The notes beneath the pieces are model-generated. The model worked only from the letters and a program-made list of their open reading frames with translations, searched no databases and was not told the origin of the DNA. Position numbers and translations under genes: made by a program. Positions 16,025 through 25,401 of a stretch of DNA of 64,000 nt are shown piece after piece (the first letter of the stretch is position 1; every line of letters starts with the position of its first letter). The DNA is from MED-G17 sp963991985 (GTDB taxonomy: Bacteria; Bacteroidota; Bacteroidia; NS11-12g; UBA9320): assembly GCA_963991985.1 (NCBI GenBank), contig CAXDRX010000003.1, positions 75,464 through 139,463 on the forward strand. Reading direction: 5' to 3'.

Positions 16025-19000
16025 TTTAAAAAAATCAATTCTATGCTGTGCGGCCCTTATCATTTGCAGCTTGGCATGGTCTCAGCCGAAATCGTTTTCA
16101 CAAAAACCAAATGTGTTTATTGAAGAATTAGGAAAATATTTAACAAGTTCTCAAAAAAAAGATATTCAAGAGACATTCAAAAAGTTTGAAGTTTCTTTTG
16201 TAAACGACTTTTTTTTACCGGAAAACAAAACAAACATCATTCGTCTCAGCAACAATATGCTATCGAAGAAGATGGATGAAAAAGATTTTCATTTGCTTTT
16301 GCAAGCATTGCTGCTGGGAAATGACACAGGAAATTTGAATCCAAAAAAATTTCAATATTGGCTAGACAAAACTCAGATTATTTTGAGGACCAATAAAAAC
16401 CAATTTTTAAATATTTTAGAAGTTTCCAAAGGACTCTTCGAAAATTTTACATTTTTCCAAAGCAAATCAAAACAATGGTACACGAGCCCAACCGATTATG
16501 CATTTACCTTCAAACAAAACGATTTTCAAATTTCATTCGAAGATGTGACATTGTTTGCCAAAGCAATCGGTGGCGGAGACAAAATTAAAATCAAAAATAC
16601 AAGTGGTACTTTCAGCCTCAGTGAGCAAAGTTGGACAGGCCAAAATGGTTCCATTGATTGGGCAAGAGTTGGCTTAGCTACGGATAGCGTTTATGCCAAA
16701 TTTGGGAAATACAAGCTCAATCTTGCCAACGGTTTTTTCGAGGCAGATTCTGCATTGTTCACCTATAAAGGAATTGTCAATGAAGGTTTGTATGGAAAAT
16801 TGACTGATAAGATAAGCAGCACTAGGTTGGCAGCAGGTGATACCATTTTTAAAAATGCCATGTTTCCACTTTTTGAATCCTACAGAAATGATATTGCTCT
16901 TGGGGATTTTGCCAACCAAAAAATAAATTTGGTCGGAGGCTTCCGGATGAAAGGAAATACGTTTTATGGCAAAGGAAGCAATAAGCAACCTGCAATAATT
17001 AAAGTCCTGTATAAAGACAAAACAAAGTTGAAGGCCACCGCCGAACTATTTGCCATAAGCTCCAACAGGCTGTCATGCCCCAATGCAAATCTGACTTTAT
17101 ATATGGACAGTGGTACAATCAGTCATCCTCGGGTAAACATCATTTTTGACATCAAAAAAGAAGAAGTTATTGCCACACGGGGAGAGGAAGGGTTTCAAAG
17201 GTCACCTTTCTTAAACAATGACCATCAAATGGAAATATATGTAGATGTCCTTCAATGGAAAATAACTGAGGATTTTTTGGCTTTCAAAATGGCTCAACCC
17301 GATGCAACGGCTAATTTTGAGTCTACCCAATATTTTAAGGAATTTAGGTATGAACGTATGGGCAGAATGCTTCCCTTCAATCCAATCAATAGAGTAGAAA
17401 GATATGCCATAAAAAAACGAACAAGAGATTTTACGCTAGAAAAATTTGCCAAAGCACACCGAAGTACGCCAGACAGAATGAAGTCTCAAGTCATTCAATT
17501 AGCAGACAATGGTTTTATTTCTTACAATGCACAAACCGATACAATTCATGTGTTTTCTAAGATTTTTCATTACAGCAATAGTCATCGAAAAATTACTGAT
17601 TATGACGTCATCCAGTTCAATTCTGTAATTGGCAAACGCCCAAATGCCACTTTATCTTTCATCAACAACGAAATGCATCTTCAAGGAGTTCGCTTGTTTC
17701 AATTTAGTGACTCTCAGAATGTTTTGGTAAAACCTTACGAGCAAGAAGTTTTTCTGAAGCATGGCAGAGACCTAAGATTTGGTGGAGTTGTTCGGGCAGG
17801 CAGATTGCAATTTTATGCCAAAAGGTTCGACTTCAGCTATAAAAAATTTGATCTGGAAAGTCAACTAATCGATTCGTTGAGACTTTTCTTCCCTGAAAAA
17901 GATGGCAGCAATAGAATCAGGCAAGTCAATTCCGTGCTTACTGACTTAAATGGGATAATCAAAATTGATCAAGCTCAAAATAAGTCTGGGCTAAAAAAAT
18001 ATCCTGAATATCCAAAATTTATTAGCCGAGGCACTTCACTTGTCCATTACGAAAAACCAGAAATTCATCAAGGAGCCTATAAAAAAGATGACTTTAGATT
18101 CGAAGTAGAACCTTTTGTTATAGATAGCTTAGACAATTTCACCCAGCGAGGCATCCGATTTCCCGGGATATTTAAATCCGCTGGTATTGTCCCGGATATG
18201 CCTTTAGATATTTACATCATGGAAGATTATTCTTTGGGCTTCGAAAAAGAAAAAAACAATTTTCCTCTTTACCATGGGAAGGGAGCCGGAAAAATTTCTT
18301 TGCATATGAGCAACAAAGGGTTTTACGCCAATGGAGAAATTGTGTACGAAGGGGCAGAATTTTCTTCTGATGAGATCTTACTTCTTCCCCAAAAATTGTC
18401 TACCAAAGCAAAGTCCTATCGTCTCGAGAAAAATGAAAAATATCCGAGCATCAGTGCAGCAAACATTGATTTAACATGGACCCCAAATGACGATGCATTG
18501 TTATTGAATACAAAAAAGGAAAAAGTCAATATCCTTCAAAACGGACAGACTTTTCAGGGCACCTTAACACAAACACCTAAGAAGGTTTATGGAAATGGAA
18601 TTTTAGATTGGCCTCAAGCTTTTGTTCAATCCAAGCATCTAATCTTTGGTCCAAACAAAGCGTTCTCTGACTCTGCCAGTGTCCAAATAAAATCTATGGA
18701 TGGTAGCCAAATTGCACTAAAATCTAGTTTCATCAATGTTTCTGTTGATTTTGATTCTCGACTGGGGAAGTTTAGTTCAAGCAACCCAAAAGAATTCACA
18801 CAATTGCCACAAAACCTGTTCTCAACCAATTTAGGTGATTTTACTTGGGATATGGACCAGCATACCATTGAATTCAAAAGGAACCTCAGCGTAGCCAAAG
18901 AAAATGGGCTTTTCAAAAGTGATAAACCAAGTCATAAAGGCTTGTATTTTATGAGTTCTCATGCCCTCTTTGATATGAAGACCTCTATGCTTACTACGTA

Positions 19001-20417
19001 TGGAGTAACTTATATTGATATCGCGGACTCACGTATTTTCCCTTTTGAAAAGACGGTAAAAGTTGCGCTAGACGGAGAAATAGATCGACTAAAAAAATCT
19101 CAAATTTTGGCTGGTCGAGAGAACAAGTTTCATCAATTGTATGATTGTGATTTGAAAATTAAAAGCAAGATCGAATTAAGCGGAAATGGAGAACACCTGT
19201 ATGATGACAAATTTAAGAGCAGGCAAAAAATGTTTTTCAGCAAAATTTTTATCAACAATGACACTTCTCTCTCGGCCACAGGATATGTGTCGGACTCTTC
19301 TTTATTTTTCCTTTCTCCCAAAATTGCCTTTCGAGGTAAAACCCATTTGAATAGCCAACAACCCTTCATCGCTTGGGATGGTTTTGTCAAGCCAATTCAC
19401 AGCTTTGATAGCATCAAAACGCGATACCTAAAATATAAAGACCAACCCAACCCTATGAGTGTTATCATTGATGCAAATAATCCTCGCGACCAAGATCGAA
19501 GAAAAATATTTACGGGTATTTCCCTTACCAGAGACTCGTTGCATGCTTATCCTAGTTTTTTTAGTCCAAAAATTTCTTATCTCCACGCTTCCATTAATCA
19601 AGACACAGGTATATTCTACTATGATGATATGTCAAAAACATTCTTTGTAGGAGATAGCGCCAAATTATTAAAAAACTCATATAGAGGAAGTTATATTTCT
19701 TTTAATGACCAAACTGGTGATATACTTGCCGAAGGCAAATTTGATTTGAACATGGATTTTCAAAATCAAGTTTCTACAATTTCGAGCGGTATTTTCTCCA
19801 AAAAAGCACAAGACTCTGTGTTTTCTATTGATGCTTTTTTGGGTCTAAACTTACTATTGCCCAAAACAGCGTATGAAGCGCTAGTTGACGTAATTCGAAA
19901 CAAAGGAAATGGGTTGGCAAGAACCGAACTGCAAAGGGATAAGACGATTAGAAATATGGCTGAATTTTTAACCAACAAGCAACTGAAAAAAATTTTAAAA
20001 AATAAAAGCGAGGGTGATAATCTAGAATTCCCCAAAGAAATGGAATATGATTTCATTCTGTCCTCGGTAAGATTATTTACTCAAGCCAAGATGAATAGTC
20101 TGATTTCCATCGATCCTATTTCAATACTTCGCATCAAAGACCAGTCGATTCAAAAACAAATTGAAAGCAAAATGGAAATCAACCTAAAAAGATCTGGAAC
20201 GCGGTTCAAATGGTATCTTGAAATAGACAAATACAATTGGTTTTATTTTGATTTTTTTCGGGGAAATTTAATGGTCTATTCTACAGACGAATCTTTTAAT
20301 CAAAGTATTTATGACCGTAAACAAATGAAAGAAATCAATCGAAAAGGGTATTATGTTCGTTTGGCAAGCCCAAGATCGGTAACAAGATGGTTGGATAAAA
20401 TTGAAACCTATGAATAG
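16017..20417 (+). CDS. Giant exported beta-rich protein conserved in Bacteroidota, function unknown
   Basis: About 1466 residues. Signal peptide with hydrophobic core 'SILCCAALIICSLAWS', cut before 'QPKSF'. A helical N-terminal region (about residues 20-150) is followed by more than 1000 residues of alternating beta-strands with recurring phrases such as 'SIDWARVGLATDSVYAKFG', 'FFEADSALFTYKG' and 'YVDVLQWKITEDFLAF'. No transmembrane helix and no clear T9SS tail is seen; the end is 'RLASPRSVTRWLDKIETYE'. I recognise the pattern as a widespread uncharacterised Bacteroidota protein and know no assigned function. The strand pattern recalls OstA-like beta-jelly rolls, but that is inference. TTG 16017 gives an 8-nt overlap with prmA (TTGGGTAA); ATG 15981 or 15996 are alternatives. 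Confidence 0.85.
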   Translation: MGNLKKSILCCAALIICSLAWSQPKSFSQKPNVFIEELGKYLTSSQKKDIQETFKKFEVSFVNDFFLPENKTNIIRLSNNMLSKKMDEKDFHLLLQALLLGNDTGNLNPKKFQYWLDKTQIILRTNKNQFLNILEVSKGLFENFTFFQSKSKQWYTSPTDYAFTFKQNDFQISFEDVTLFAKAIGGGDKIKIKNTSGTFSLSEQSWTGQNGSIDWARVGLATDSVYAKFGKYKLNLANGFFEADSALFTYKGIVNEGLYGKLTDKISSTRLAAGDTIFKNAMFPLFESYRNDIALGDFANQKINLVGGFRMKGNTFYGKGSNKQPAIIKVLYKDKTKLKATAELFAISSNRLSCPNANLTLYMDSGTISHPRVNIIFDIKKEEVIATRGEEGFQRSPFLNNDHQMEIYVDVLQWKITEDFLAFKMAQPDATANFESTQYFKEFRYERMGRMLPFNPINRVERYAIKKRTRDFTLEKFAKAHRSTPDRMKSQVIQLADNGFISYNAQTDTIHVFSKIFHYSNSHRKITDYDVIQFNSVIGKRPNATLSFINNEMHLQGVRLFQFSDSQNVLVKPYEQEVFLKHGRDLRFGGVVRAGRLQFYAKRFDFSYKKFDLESQLIDSLRLFFPEKDGSNRIRQVNSVLTDLNGIIKIDQAQNKSGLKKYPEYPKFISRGTSLVHYEKPEIHQGAYKKDDFRFEVEPFVIDSLDNFTQRGIRFPGIFKSAGIVPDMPLDIYIMEDYSLGFEKEKNNFPLYHGKGAGKISLHMSNKGFYANGEIVYEGAEFSSDEILLLPQKLSTKAKSYRLEKNEKYPSISAANIDLTWTPNDDALLLNTKKEKVNILQNGQTFQGTLTQTPKKVYGNGILDWPQAFVQSKHLIFGPNKAFSDSASVQIKSMDGSQIALKSSFINVSVDFDSRLGKFSSSNPKEFTQLPQNLFSTNLGDFTWDMDQHTIEFKRNLSVAKENGLFKSDKPSHKGLYFMSSHALFDMKTSMLTTYGVTYIDIADSRIFPFEKTVKVALDGEIDRLKKSQILAGRENKFHQLYDCDLKIKSKIELSGNGEHLYDDKFKSRQKMFFSKIFINNDTSLSATGYVSDSSLFFLSPKIAFRGKTHLNSQQPFIAWDGFVKPIHSFDSIKTRYLKYKDQPNPMSVIIDANNPRDQDRRKIFTGISLTRDSLHAYPSFFSPKISYLHASINQDTGIFYYDDMSKTFFVGDSAKLLKNSYRGSYISFNDQTGDILAEGKFDLNMDFQNQVSTISSGIFSKKAQDSVFSIDAFLGLNLLLPKTAYEALVDVIRNKGNGLARTELQRDKTIRNMAEFLTNKQLKKILKNKSEGDNLEFPKEMEYDFILSSVRLFTQAKMNSLISIDPISILRIKDQSIQKQIESKMEINLKRSGTRFKWYLEIDKYNWFYFDFFRGNLMVYSTDESFNQSIYDRKQMKEINRKGYYVRLASPRSVTRWLDKIETYE

Positions 20418-20997
20418 TACGATCTTGTTTTTTACATTTTGCGCTTATCTGTTGGGGTCAATACCTTTTGCCATTCTCATTGGCGTTTTGTTTTATAAAA
20501 CGGATGTGAGGAAACAGGGCAGTGGCAATCCTGGGGCCACCAATACATTTCGAATTTTGGGAAAAAAAGCAGGAATAAGCGTACTTATTCTTGATGCTTC
20601 CAAAGGGTTCTTTCCCGTTTATCTTGGGTCGCTCTATTTCAATGATCCTTTCCTTTTGCTTTTGGGTGGGGCTTCGGTTTTGGGTCATTGTTTTAGCCCA
20701 TTTTTGAAAGGCAAAGGAGGTAAAGGGATTGCCACACTTCTCGGTACTGCTTTGGCTTTTGATTGGTCGTTGGCCTTGGTTTGCATCACTATTTTTATTT
20801 TTTTGTTGTGCTTATTTAGATATGTTTCTTTGGCAAGCTTAGTGGCTATTTTTTCCTATGGTATTTTGGGTATTTTTGTTTTCAAACACCAAAACCTTAG
20901 CTTTTTAATCTTTGGTTTTTCCTCAATGATTTTAACTTTGTATACCCACAGAAAAAATTTAAAAAGCCTATTGGCTGGAAAAGAAAACAAGATTTGA
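20410..20997 (+). CDS. plsY: Glycerol-3-phosphate acyltransferase PlsY
   Basis: 195 residues with five or six membrane helices. It transfers the acyl group from acyl-phosphate to glycerol 3-phosphate, the first acylation in phospholipid synthesis at the inner membrane. The three signature loops are present: 'LLGSIPFAILIG', 'GSGNPGATNTFRILGKKAG' (glycerol-phosphate site) and 'GHCFSPFLKGKGGKGIAT' (catalytic and phosphate-binding loop). ATG 20410 overlaps the stop of the giant-protein gene by 8 nt (ATGAATAG). The TTG at 20401 in the same frame is less likely. The G3P-making enzyme gpsA lies 16 kb away at 3725-4651. Confidence 0.93.
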   Translation: MNSTILFFTFCAYLLGSIPFAILIGVLFYKTDVRKQGSGNPGATNTFRILGKKAGISVLILDASKGFFPVYLGSLYFNDPFLLLLGGASVLGHCFSPFLKGKGGKGIATLLGTALAFDWSLALVCITIFIFLLCLFRYVSLASLVAIFSYGILGIFVFKHQNLSFLIFGFSSMILTLYTHRKNLKSLLAGKENKI

Positions 20998-21007
20998 TCT
21001 AAAAATA

Positions 21008-21286
21008 ATGTCGAATAGTAAGCCAGAAGAAATAAAGTTGGGTGAGGAAATTGACTTGCTCATCGGTGAGAACAATATCGTTCTTTTCAACGACGATGTA
21101 AACACCTTTGACTGGGTAATTGATTGCCTCATTGATTTGTGCCAACATACACCGGAACAAGCAGAACAATGTGCCTATTTGGTTCACTATAAAGGGAAGT
21201 GCGAAGTAAAAACAGGAAGTTTTGAAACACTTCAACCCATTTGCAATGATTTGTGCAGAAGAGGACTGAATGCAAAAATTGAATAA
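21008..21286 (+). CDS. clpS: ATP-dependent Clp protease adaptor ClpS
   Basis: 92 residues, full length for ClpS, which binds N-degron substrates and delivers them to the ClpA-type unfoldase. Visible family motifs are 'IVLFNDDVNTFDWVIDCL' (the N-end-rule pocket region, with the Asn-Asp-Asp turn), 'AEQCAYLVHYKGKCEVKTG' (equivalent to the A-x-x-H-x-x-G-x-A-x-V-x-x-G helix and loop) and 'CNDLCRRGLNAKIE' at the end. The disordered acidic N-terminus (residues 1-20) is usual. It starts 10 nt after plsY and is followed 26 nt later by carbonic anhydrase, so it probably belongs to the prmA-plsY transcript. Confidence 0.93.
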   Translation: MSNSKPEEIKLGEEIDLLIGENNIVLFNDDVNTFDWVIDCLIDLCQHTPEQAEQCAYLVHYKGKCEVKTGSFETLQPICNDLCRRGLNAKIE

Positions 21287-21312
21287 CTAGATACAAACAG
21301 CAAGGCTTAAAA

Positions 21313-21885
21313 ATGAATATCATGACACAAAACGAAGTAATCAAAAGACTTAGAGAAGGAAACCATCGATTTGTTAACGACAATTTGAATGGAGGGAACA
21401 ATCATTCCGAACGCAGAGAACATTTAACAAGTGGCCAATCACCTTACGCAATCGTACTCTGTTGCGCGGATAGCAGAGTAGTTCCTGAAATGCTCTTCGA
21501 TACAGGCTTAGGAGAAGTATTTGTTATACGAGTAGCAGGCAACATCGCCAATGCTTCGAGTATTGCGAGTATAGAATATGCTGTTGCCCATCTAAAAACC
21601 AATACCATTGTTGTCTTGGGACACGAAAGTTGTGGTGCTGTGAAAGCTGCCATGGCAGGTGGTGACCTTGGCAACAATTTAAACCATTTGGTCTCTTACA
21701 TCAATCCTTCCGTAGAGAAAGGCCTAGAAGAAAAAGAAACCATCCACCTCAATGCACAATTAAATGCACAAAGGTTGATTGATGATTCAGAAATCATCGC
21801 AGATGCTGTCAATTCAAAGCAGGTTCAAATTCTACCGGCATACTACAATTTGTCAAACGGGGCAGTTGATTTTTTGAATAAATAA
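21313..21885 (+). CDS. can: Beta-class carbonic anhydrase
   Basis: 190 residues. It interconverts CO2 and bicarbonate in the cytoplasm. Zinc ligands are visible in 'VLCCADSRVVPE' (Cys, plus the Asp-Arg dyad) and 'VVLGHESCGAVKAA' (His and Cys). 'VIRVAGNIAN' is the conserved active-site strand. The C-terminus 'VQILPAYYNLSNGAVDFL' is the typical last strand-helix. Two ATGs are possible, 21313 and 21322; I kept the first. A bidirectional hairpin terminator candidate follows directly at the stop codon. Confidence 0.93.
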   Translation: MNIMTQNEVIKRLREGNHRFVNDNLNGGNNHSERREHLTSGQSPYAIVLCCADSRVVPEMLFDTGLGEVFVIRVAGNIANASSIASIEYAVAHLKTNTIVVLGHESCGAVKAAMAGGDLGNNLNHLVSYINPSVEKGLEEKETIHLNAQLNAQRLIDDSEIIADAVNSKQVQILPAYYNLSNGAVDFLNK

Positions 21886-21917
21886 AAAAAGACAACCGTA
21901 AACAGATTGCCTTTTTA
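21884..21917. terminator. Probable bidirectional terminator between convergent genes
   Basis: An A-rich arm with 'AAAAAGACAA' (ending at 21895) pairs with 'TTGCCTTTTT' (21907-21916) apart from one A/C mismatch, around an 11-nt loop. On either strand the hairpin ends in a T-run, which suits termination of both the carbonic anhydrase gene (+) and the 21938 gene (-). Confidence 0.5.
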
Positions 21918-21937
21918 TTGGTCGCCTTTGGTATTGG

Positions 21938-23914
21938 TTACCGAACAACATTCATTTTCTTAGTGACTCGATATCCTTGGGCAGACAGGGTATAAAAATA
22001 TATTCCTGTATTCAATTGACTTCCATCAATAGTGACAATATGATTTCCCTTGGGCAATTCGCCAAGATTTCGCTTGATAAGCTGTTTCCCCGTTAAATCA
22101 AATACACCCAACTCCAAAGAACTTGACTCATTGAGGAAAATCGTGACTTCTGTTTGATAAGCAAATGGATTCGGAGAATTTTGACCGACAACAAAAACCT
22201 GAGGATCTCTCTGAATTCTATTTTCGCCCAACGTATGTTGTCCTATAGAATTTGAAGTGATTTCAGAGGTAGGGATAGCTGCGTAGTAAATATCCACTTT
22301 TTCATTCGGATGTAATCCAGTATTTCCATCATTCTGCAAATGGGTGCCTGGGATGTTGTCTACTTGAAAAATCAAATGTAAATAATCATTGGCTTGCTTA
22401 GCAACACATCCAAAGGTCGCCTCTTTTTGTCGCATTTGAGTAATGTTTTGAGGACCTTGCCAAGTCAAACCTCCATCGGTTGAGTAGGAGACCAAAACGT
22501 CTCTAAAGTTGGCATTGAATAAACTAATATCTGTTTCTATGGCCGAGGAGTAAGTGACATAAAGCGTTCCATCTGGACCTATGGAGGCACTTGGTTGGGT
22601 TAAAACACTGGTATTCCCATATCTGGCGGCAAAACTTCTATCAGAAGGAAGATTGCCTGTTGCATCTAAAGAAGCAATAGTCTCTTGGGTAATATCAATC
22701 TGGTTGTTGGCATCCATATCAATAGTAGAACCAGCCAAACGAGATGTATCTATACCTTCTTTCCAGTGCCTAATCTGAGCCGCTCCAGGCCAGAAAGAAT
22801 AGCCATCTACTGTAGTGTCATTGTCTCCAACATACGTGAGACCCCAAAAGGCATGCACTTTCCCGTCATTGTCAATAATTACCTCCACGGAGCCATCGTT
22901 GTTGGGTACCCTGCCATCGCCTGTTTGCTCATCAAAAGGAATATATTGATTGCCATCGAAAGGTGTAAAAGCAAAAGAATCTGCAATGATACGGGTAAAA
23001 TTGTCACCATAATCTGTTGATTTCCAAACGGCCACTTCATTTCCTACCCCACCGATGCAGATGGCTACAATATTGTCTTTGGCATCAATGGCATAGCTAT
23101 CTCCGCCCCCATTGTCATATTTTGTATTGTCATAACCTGGCAATAAAATATGTTCAATATCCCAAGTTGCTCCACCGTCGGAAGATTTTGAATACGTAGT
23201 TGGACTTGAAATACCATCTTTTGTTACAACGGGAACCCCCGCATCTTCACTCGCCCAGTAGTTGGAAATCGTATATATGTTGTTTCCACTTGCAGCAGAT
23301 CGGTTCCATATAGGCACTCGTTCTTCTGAAGTTGTCAAATCGTCCAAAACTCGCGTACCGTTTCCGTCACTGAAATTGGTACCTTGACCCATATTTTTTG
23401 CCAATACAAATCCACCATCATTGGATGAGTGTGCCATCACAAACTCAGAACCATCTGCCAAAATACCAATGGACGGCCATCCTGTTCTTACCACAGATTC
23501 AATTCGGGAGGAAACCGGTGTTTGCCAATCCACTCTATCCGTACTATAGTTGTACCCTGTTCCCCTGTCGGGCCAACCAATCGTATTGTTTGGCGAAGAA
23601 GTCCAAACTGCAGAAACTGCACCATTGTCCAACAAATGAATTCTTCTTCCAACGGAGGCGTTGGTCTGTAAATCGTAGAATGATTCACCTATCTTAATAA
23701 AATTGTAGTTGATTAGTTTGTTAAGAACAGAAATATTTCTTGTTGGGGAATTACTTGACCCGCTAGAGACTGGATAAGCCTGAATACCGTTTTGAGTAAT
23801 TTGAGCGTTTTGTGGTTGCTTCATGTCCTTACTTTCCTCAACCAGTGAAACCTCTTGGCCCCATGCAGTTATATAGATTAATAAAGACAATTGTATTGAT
23901 ATAATTTTTTTCAT
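21938..23914 (-). CDS. Secreted sialidase/BNR-like beta-propeller protein with T9SS type A tail
   Basis: 658 residues. Signal peptide (residues 1-19, ending 'WGQ'). The middle has Asp-box (BNR) motifs of a beta-propeller: 'SSDGGATWD', 'STDYGDNFT', 'STDGGLTWQG' and 'SASIGPDGTLYVTY'. The C-terminus has 'QNSPNPFAYQTEVTI' then 'GIYFYTLSAQGYRVTKKMNVVR', a complete Por-type T9SS sorting tail. Asp-box proteins include sialidases, but I do not see the sialidase arginine triad clearly, so a carbohydrate-binding or adhesive surface role is equally possible. It has an exact TAnnTTTG box 7 nt before its ATG, so it is its own transcription unit. Confidence 0.85.
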   Translation of the reverse strand: MKKIISIQLSLLIYITAWGQEVSLVEESKDMKQPQNAQITQNGIQAYPVSSGSSNSPTRNISVLNKLINYNFIKIGESFYDLQTNASVGRRIHLLDNGAVSAVWTSSPNNTIGWPDRGTGYNYSTDRVDWQTPVSSRIESVVRTGWPSIGILADGSEFVMAHSSNDGGFVLAKNMGQGTNFSDGNGTRVLDDLTTSEERVPIWNRSAASGNNIYTISNYWASEDAGVPVVTKDGISSPTTYSKSSDGGATWDIEHILLPGYDNTKYDNGGGDSYAIDAKDNIVAICIGGVGNEVAVWKSTDYGDNFTRIIADSFAFTPFDGNQYIPFDEQTGDGRVPNNDGSVEVIIDNDGKVHAFWGLTYVGDNDTTVDGYSFWPGAAQIRHWKEGIDTSRLAGSTIDMDANNQIDITQETIASLDATGNLPSDRSFAARYGNTSVLTQPSASIGPDGTLYVTYSSAIETDISLFNANFRDVLVSYSTDGGLTWQGPQNITQMRQKEATFGCVAKQANDYLHLIFQVDNIPGTHLQNDGNTGLHPNEKVDIYYAAIPTSEITSNSIGQHTLGENRIQRDPQVFVVGQNSPNPFAYQTEVTIFLNESSSLELGVFDLTGKQLIKRNLGELPKGNHIVTIDGSQLNTGIYFYTLSAQGYRVTKKMNVVR

Positions 23915-23921
23915 ATTAAAT

Positions 23922-23929
23922 CAAATTTA
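23922..23929 (-). promoter_or_regulatory. -7 promoter box TAAATTTG before the 23914 gene
   Basis: On the minus strand the box is an exact TAnnTTTG match with 7 nt to the ATG at 23914. Confidence 0.6.
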
Positions 23930-23966
23930 ACCTAAAAATAAAACTATAGGACATTTGAAATTGGAC

Positions 23967-24962
23967 TTATTTAAGTTTCAGGCGGCAAGCCAATTCTTTT
24001 AAAAGCGCTAAGTCATTTCTTTGACTTCCTTCAATCCCTTTGTTTTGTAAGTCTATTTGTTGAAGAATAGAAATATTCATCGCCACTTTTTTTACGTCCA
24101 TGCGCGAAGCAAAATTCTGTATTGCCTTATTCATTTTGTACCTCTCTGAAGGCAATTTTAGTGCGAGTAGTGTTTTGCTGAAAAAATTAAATAAAGAAGA
24201 AACAACCATCACAGGAGGGACTTTCTTAGAGTTCTGACCAAAATGCATGAGAATTTTTAAAGTTTTGTCAAAATTTCCAACTCCTATTGCTTGCTGAAGT
24301 TCATAGAGATTAAATTCTCTGTCTATGGAGGCAAAATGAAAAAATTGCGCTTCACTGATGGCTTTCATTCCTTCTGTTTTTGAATCGTTTTTGATTCGAT
24401 TGATGGTCTGAACAATCCCTTGAAGGTTGCTGCCAAAAAATTCCAGAAACAATTGAGCTACATTCATGGGTACTTCTAAATGATTCTGCTTGCCATAGTT
24501 TTGAACAAAGTTTGGGACCTCGAAATCTCTTAGTTCCTCACATGTCAAAACCAAAAATTTTTTGAGTGCTTTCCCAAGTTTACTATTCGATCTGATTTTC
24601 CCTTTCCTGTGCACCAAAATTAGTTTGGTACTCTCAACAGGTTTGTTCACATAGTTTTCAAGTTGGTCTAAGGATCTGCATTGTTGTGCTTCTTTTAGGA
24701 TTATAACCTGATATTTTGCCATCATTGGCAAACGACGGCAAGCCGCTACCAAATCATTTGCATGGATTTCTTTTCCATAAAACACGTTTTGATTGAATGC
24801 TTTTTCTGTTTCTGAAAGCAAGTTGTTTTCCAAAATTTCCAAGGCTTTGTCAAGAAAATAGCTTTCTGTTCCCTGAAGAAGGACCACCGGTGGCAAATCC
24901 TTTGATTTTGTCCGTTCTGAGATATCATTAATTTGCGAAAAAATACTTGGTTTGGAGGACAT
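23967..24962 (-). CDS. holA: DNA polymerase III subunit delta
   Basis: 331 residues. The delta subunit opens the beta sliding clamp as part of the clamp-loader complex. The N-terminal AAA-like domain begins 'LPPVVLLQGTESYFLDKALEIL', matching the family's degenerate nucleotide fold (no working P-loop). It continues with 'ACRRLPMMAKYQVIILKEAQ' and 'TKLILVHRKGKI'. The C-terminal collar helices include 'GVGNFDKTLKILMHFGQNSKK' and 'ASRMDVKKVAMNISILQQIDLQNKG'. ATG 24962 gives the standard length. It is divergently arranged with the HsdR-N-like gene, a neighbour often seen in Bacteroidota. Confidence 0.9.
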   Translation of the reverse strand: MSSKPSIFSQINDISERTKSKDLPPVVLLQGTESYFLDKALEILENNLLSETEKAFNQNVFYGKEIHANDLVAACRRLPMMAKYQVIILKEAQQCRSLDQLENYVNKPVESTKLILVHRKGKIRSNSKLGKALKKFLVLTCEELRDFEVPNFVQNYGKQNHLEVPMNVAQLFLEFFGSNLQGIVQTINRIKNDSKTEGMKAISEAQFFHFASIDREFNLYELQQAIGVGNFDKTLKILMHFGQNSKKVPPVMVVSSLFNFFSKTLLALKLPSERYKMNKAIQNFASRMDVKKVAMNISILQQIDLQNKGIEGSQRNDLALLKELACRLKLK

Positions 24963-24996
24963 TTACTTTTTGGAAACACGAATTAAGCAAAAGGAA

Positions 24997-25401
24997 ATGA
25001 ATGGAAAAATTCATCTATACTCAATACTAAGGAAAAAATATTTGATAAAAACGCCAGAAGAAACGGTTCGACAGTGTTTTGTAAATTTTCTTATCGAAAA
25101 AAAAGAATATCCAAAATCATTAATGAAGGAAGAGTGCAATGTTCCAATCAACGGAATGCAGAAAAGAGCTGATTTGGTTGTTTATAAGCCCAATCTAACG
25201 CCTATTTTTTTGGCCGAATTTAAGTCGCCAAAAGTAAAACTTGATCATTCAACAGCATTTCAAATCGCTCGTTATAATTTTGTACTTCAGGTTCCTGTTT
25301 TAGTGGTTTCTAATTTGTCCCAAACCTATGTTTTCGAAAGAAAAAATGGTCACTACCAAGCCCTTCAACACATTCCCGCTTATAATAAATTGCATCTTTA
25401 A
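24997..25401 (+). CDS. HsdR N-terminal-like (PD-(D/E)XK fold) domain protein
   Basis: About 134 residues. It is a stand-alone copy of the type I restriction HsdR N-terminal nuclease fold. The core 'KRADLVVYKPNLTPIFLAEFKSPK' shows the D...E-x-K catalytic arrangement, preceded by 'TPEETVRQCFVNFLIEKKEYPKSLMKEE' and followed by 'FQIARYNFVLQVPVLVVSN'. No helicase, specificity or methylase genes are adjacent, so this is not a restriction system; such single-domain proteins next to holA are common in Bacteroidota and of unknown role. ATG 24997 was chosen, but the frame is open to 24952 and a TACTTTTTG near-box at 24964 leaves a start slightly upstream possible. Confidence 0.8.
   Translation: MNGKIHLYSILRKKYLIKTPEETVRQCFVNFLIEKKEYPKSLMKEECNVPINGMQKRADLVVYKPNLTPIFLAEFKSPKVKLDHSTAFQIARYNFVLQVPVLVVSNLSQTYVFERKNGHYQALQHIPAYNKLHL

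Noticed and set aside
16017..20417. Identification of the giant protein as LptD, LptA or AsmA
   Set aside because: Only the alternating strand pattern suggests it; no diagnostic motif, barrel C-terminus or membrane anchor is visible.
24997..25401. Possible restriction-modification system
   Set aside because: Only an HsdR N-terminal-like domain is present; no helicase motor, specificity or methyltransferase gene nearby.
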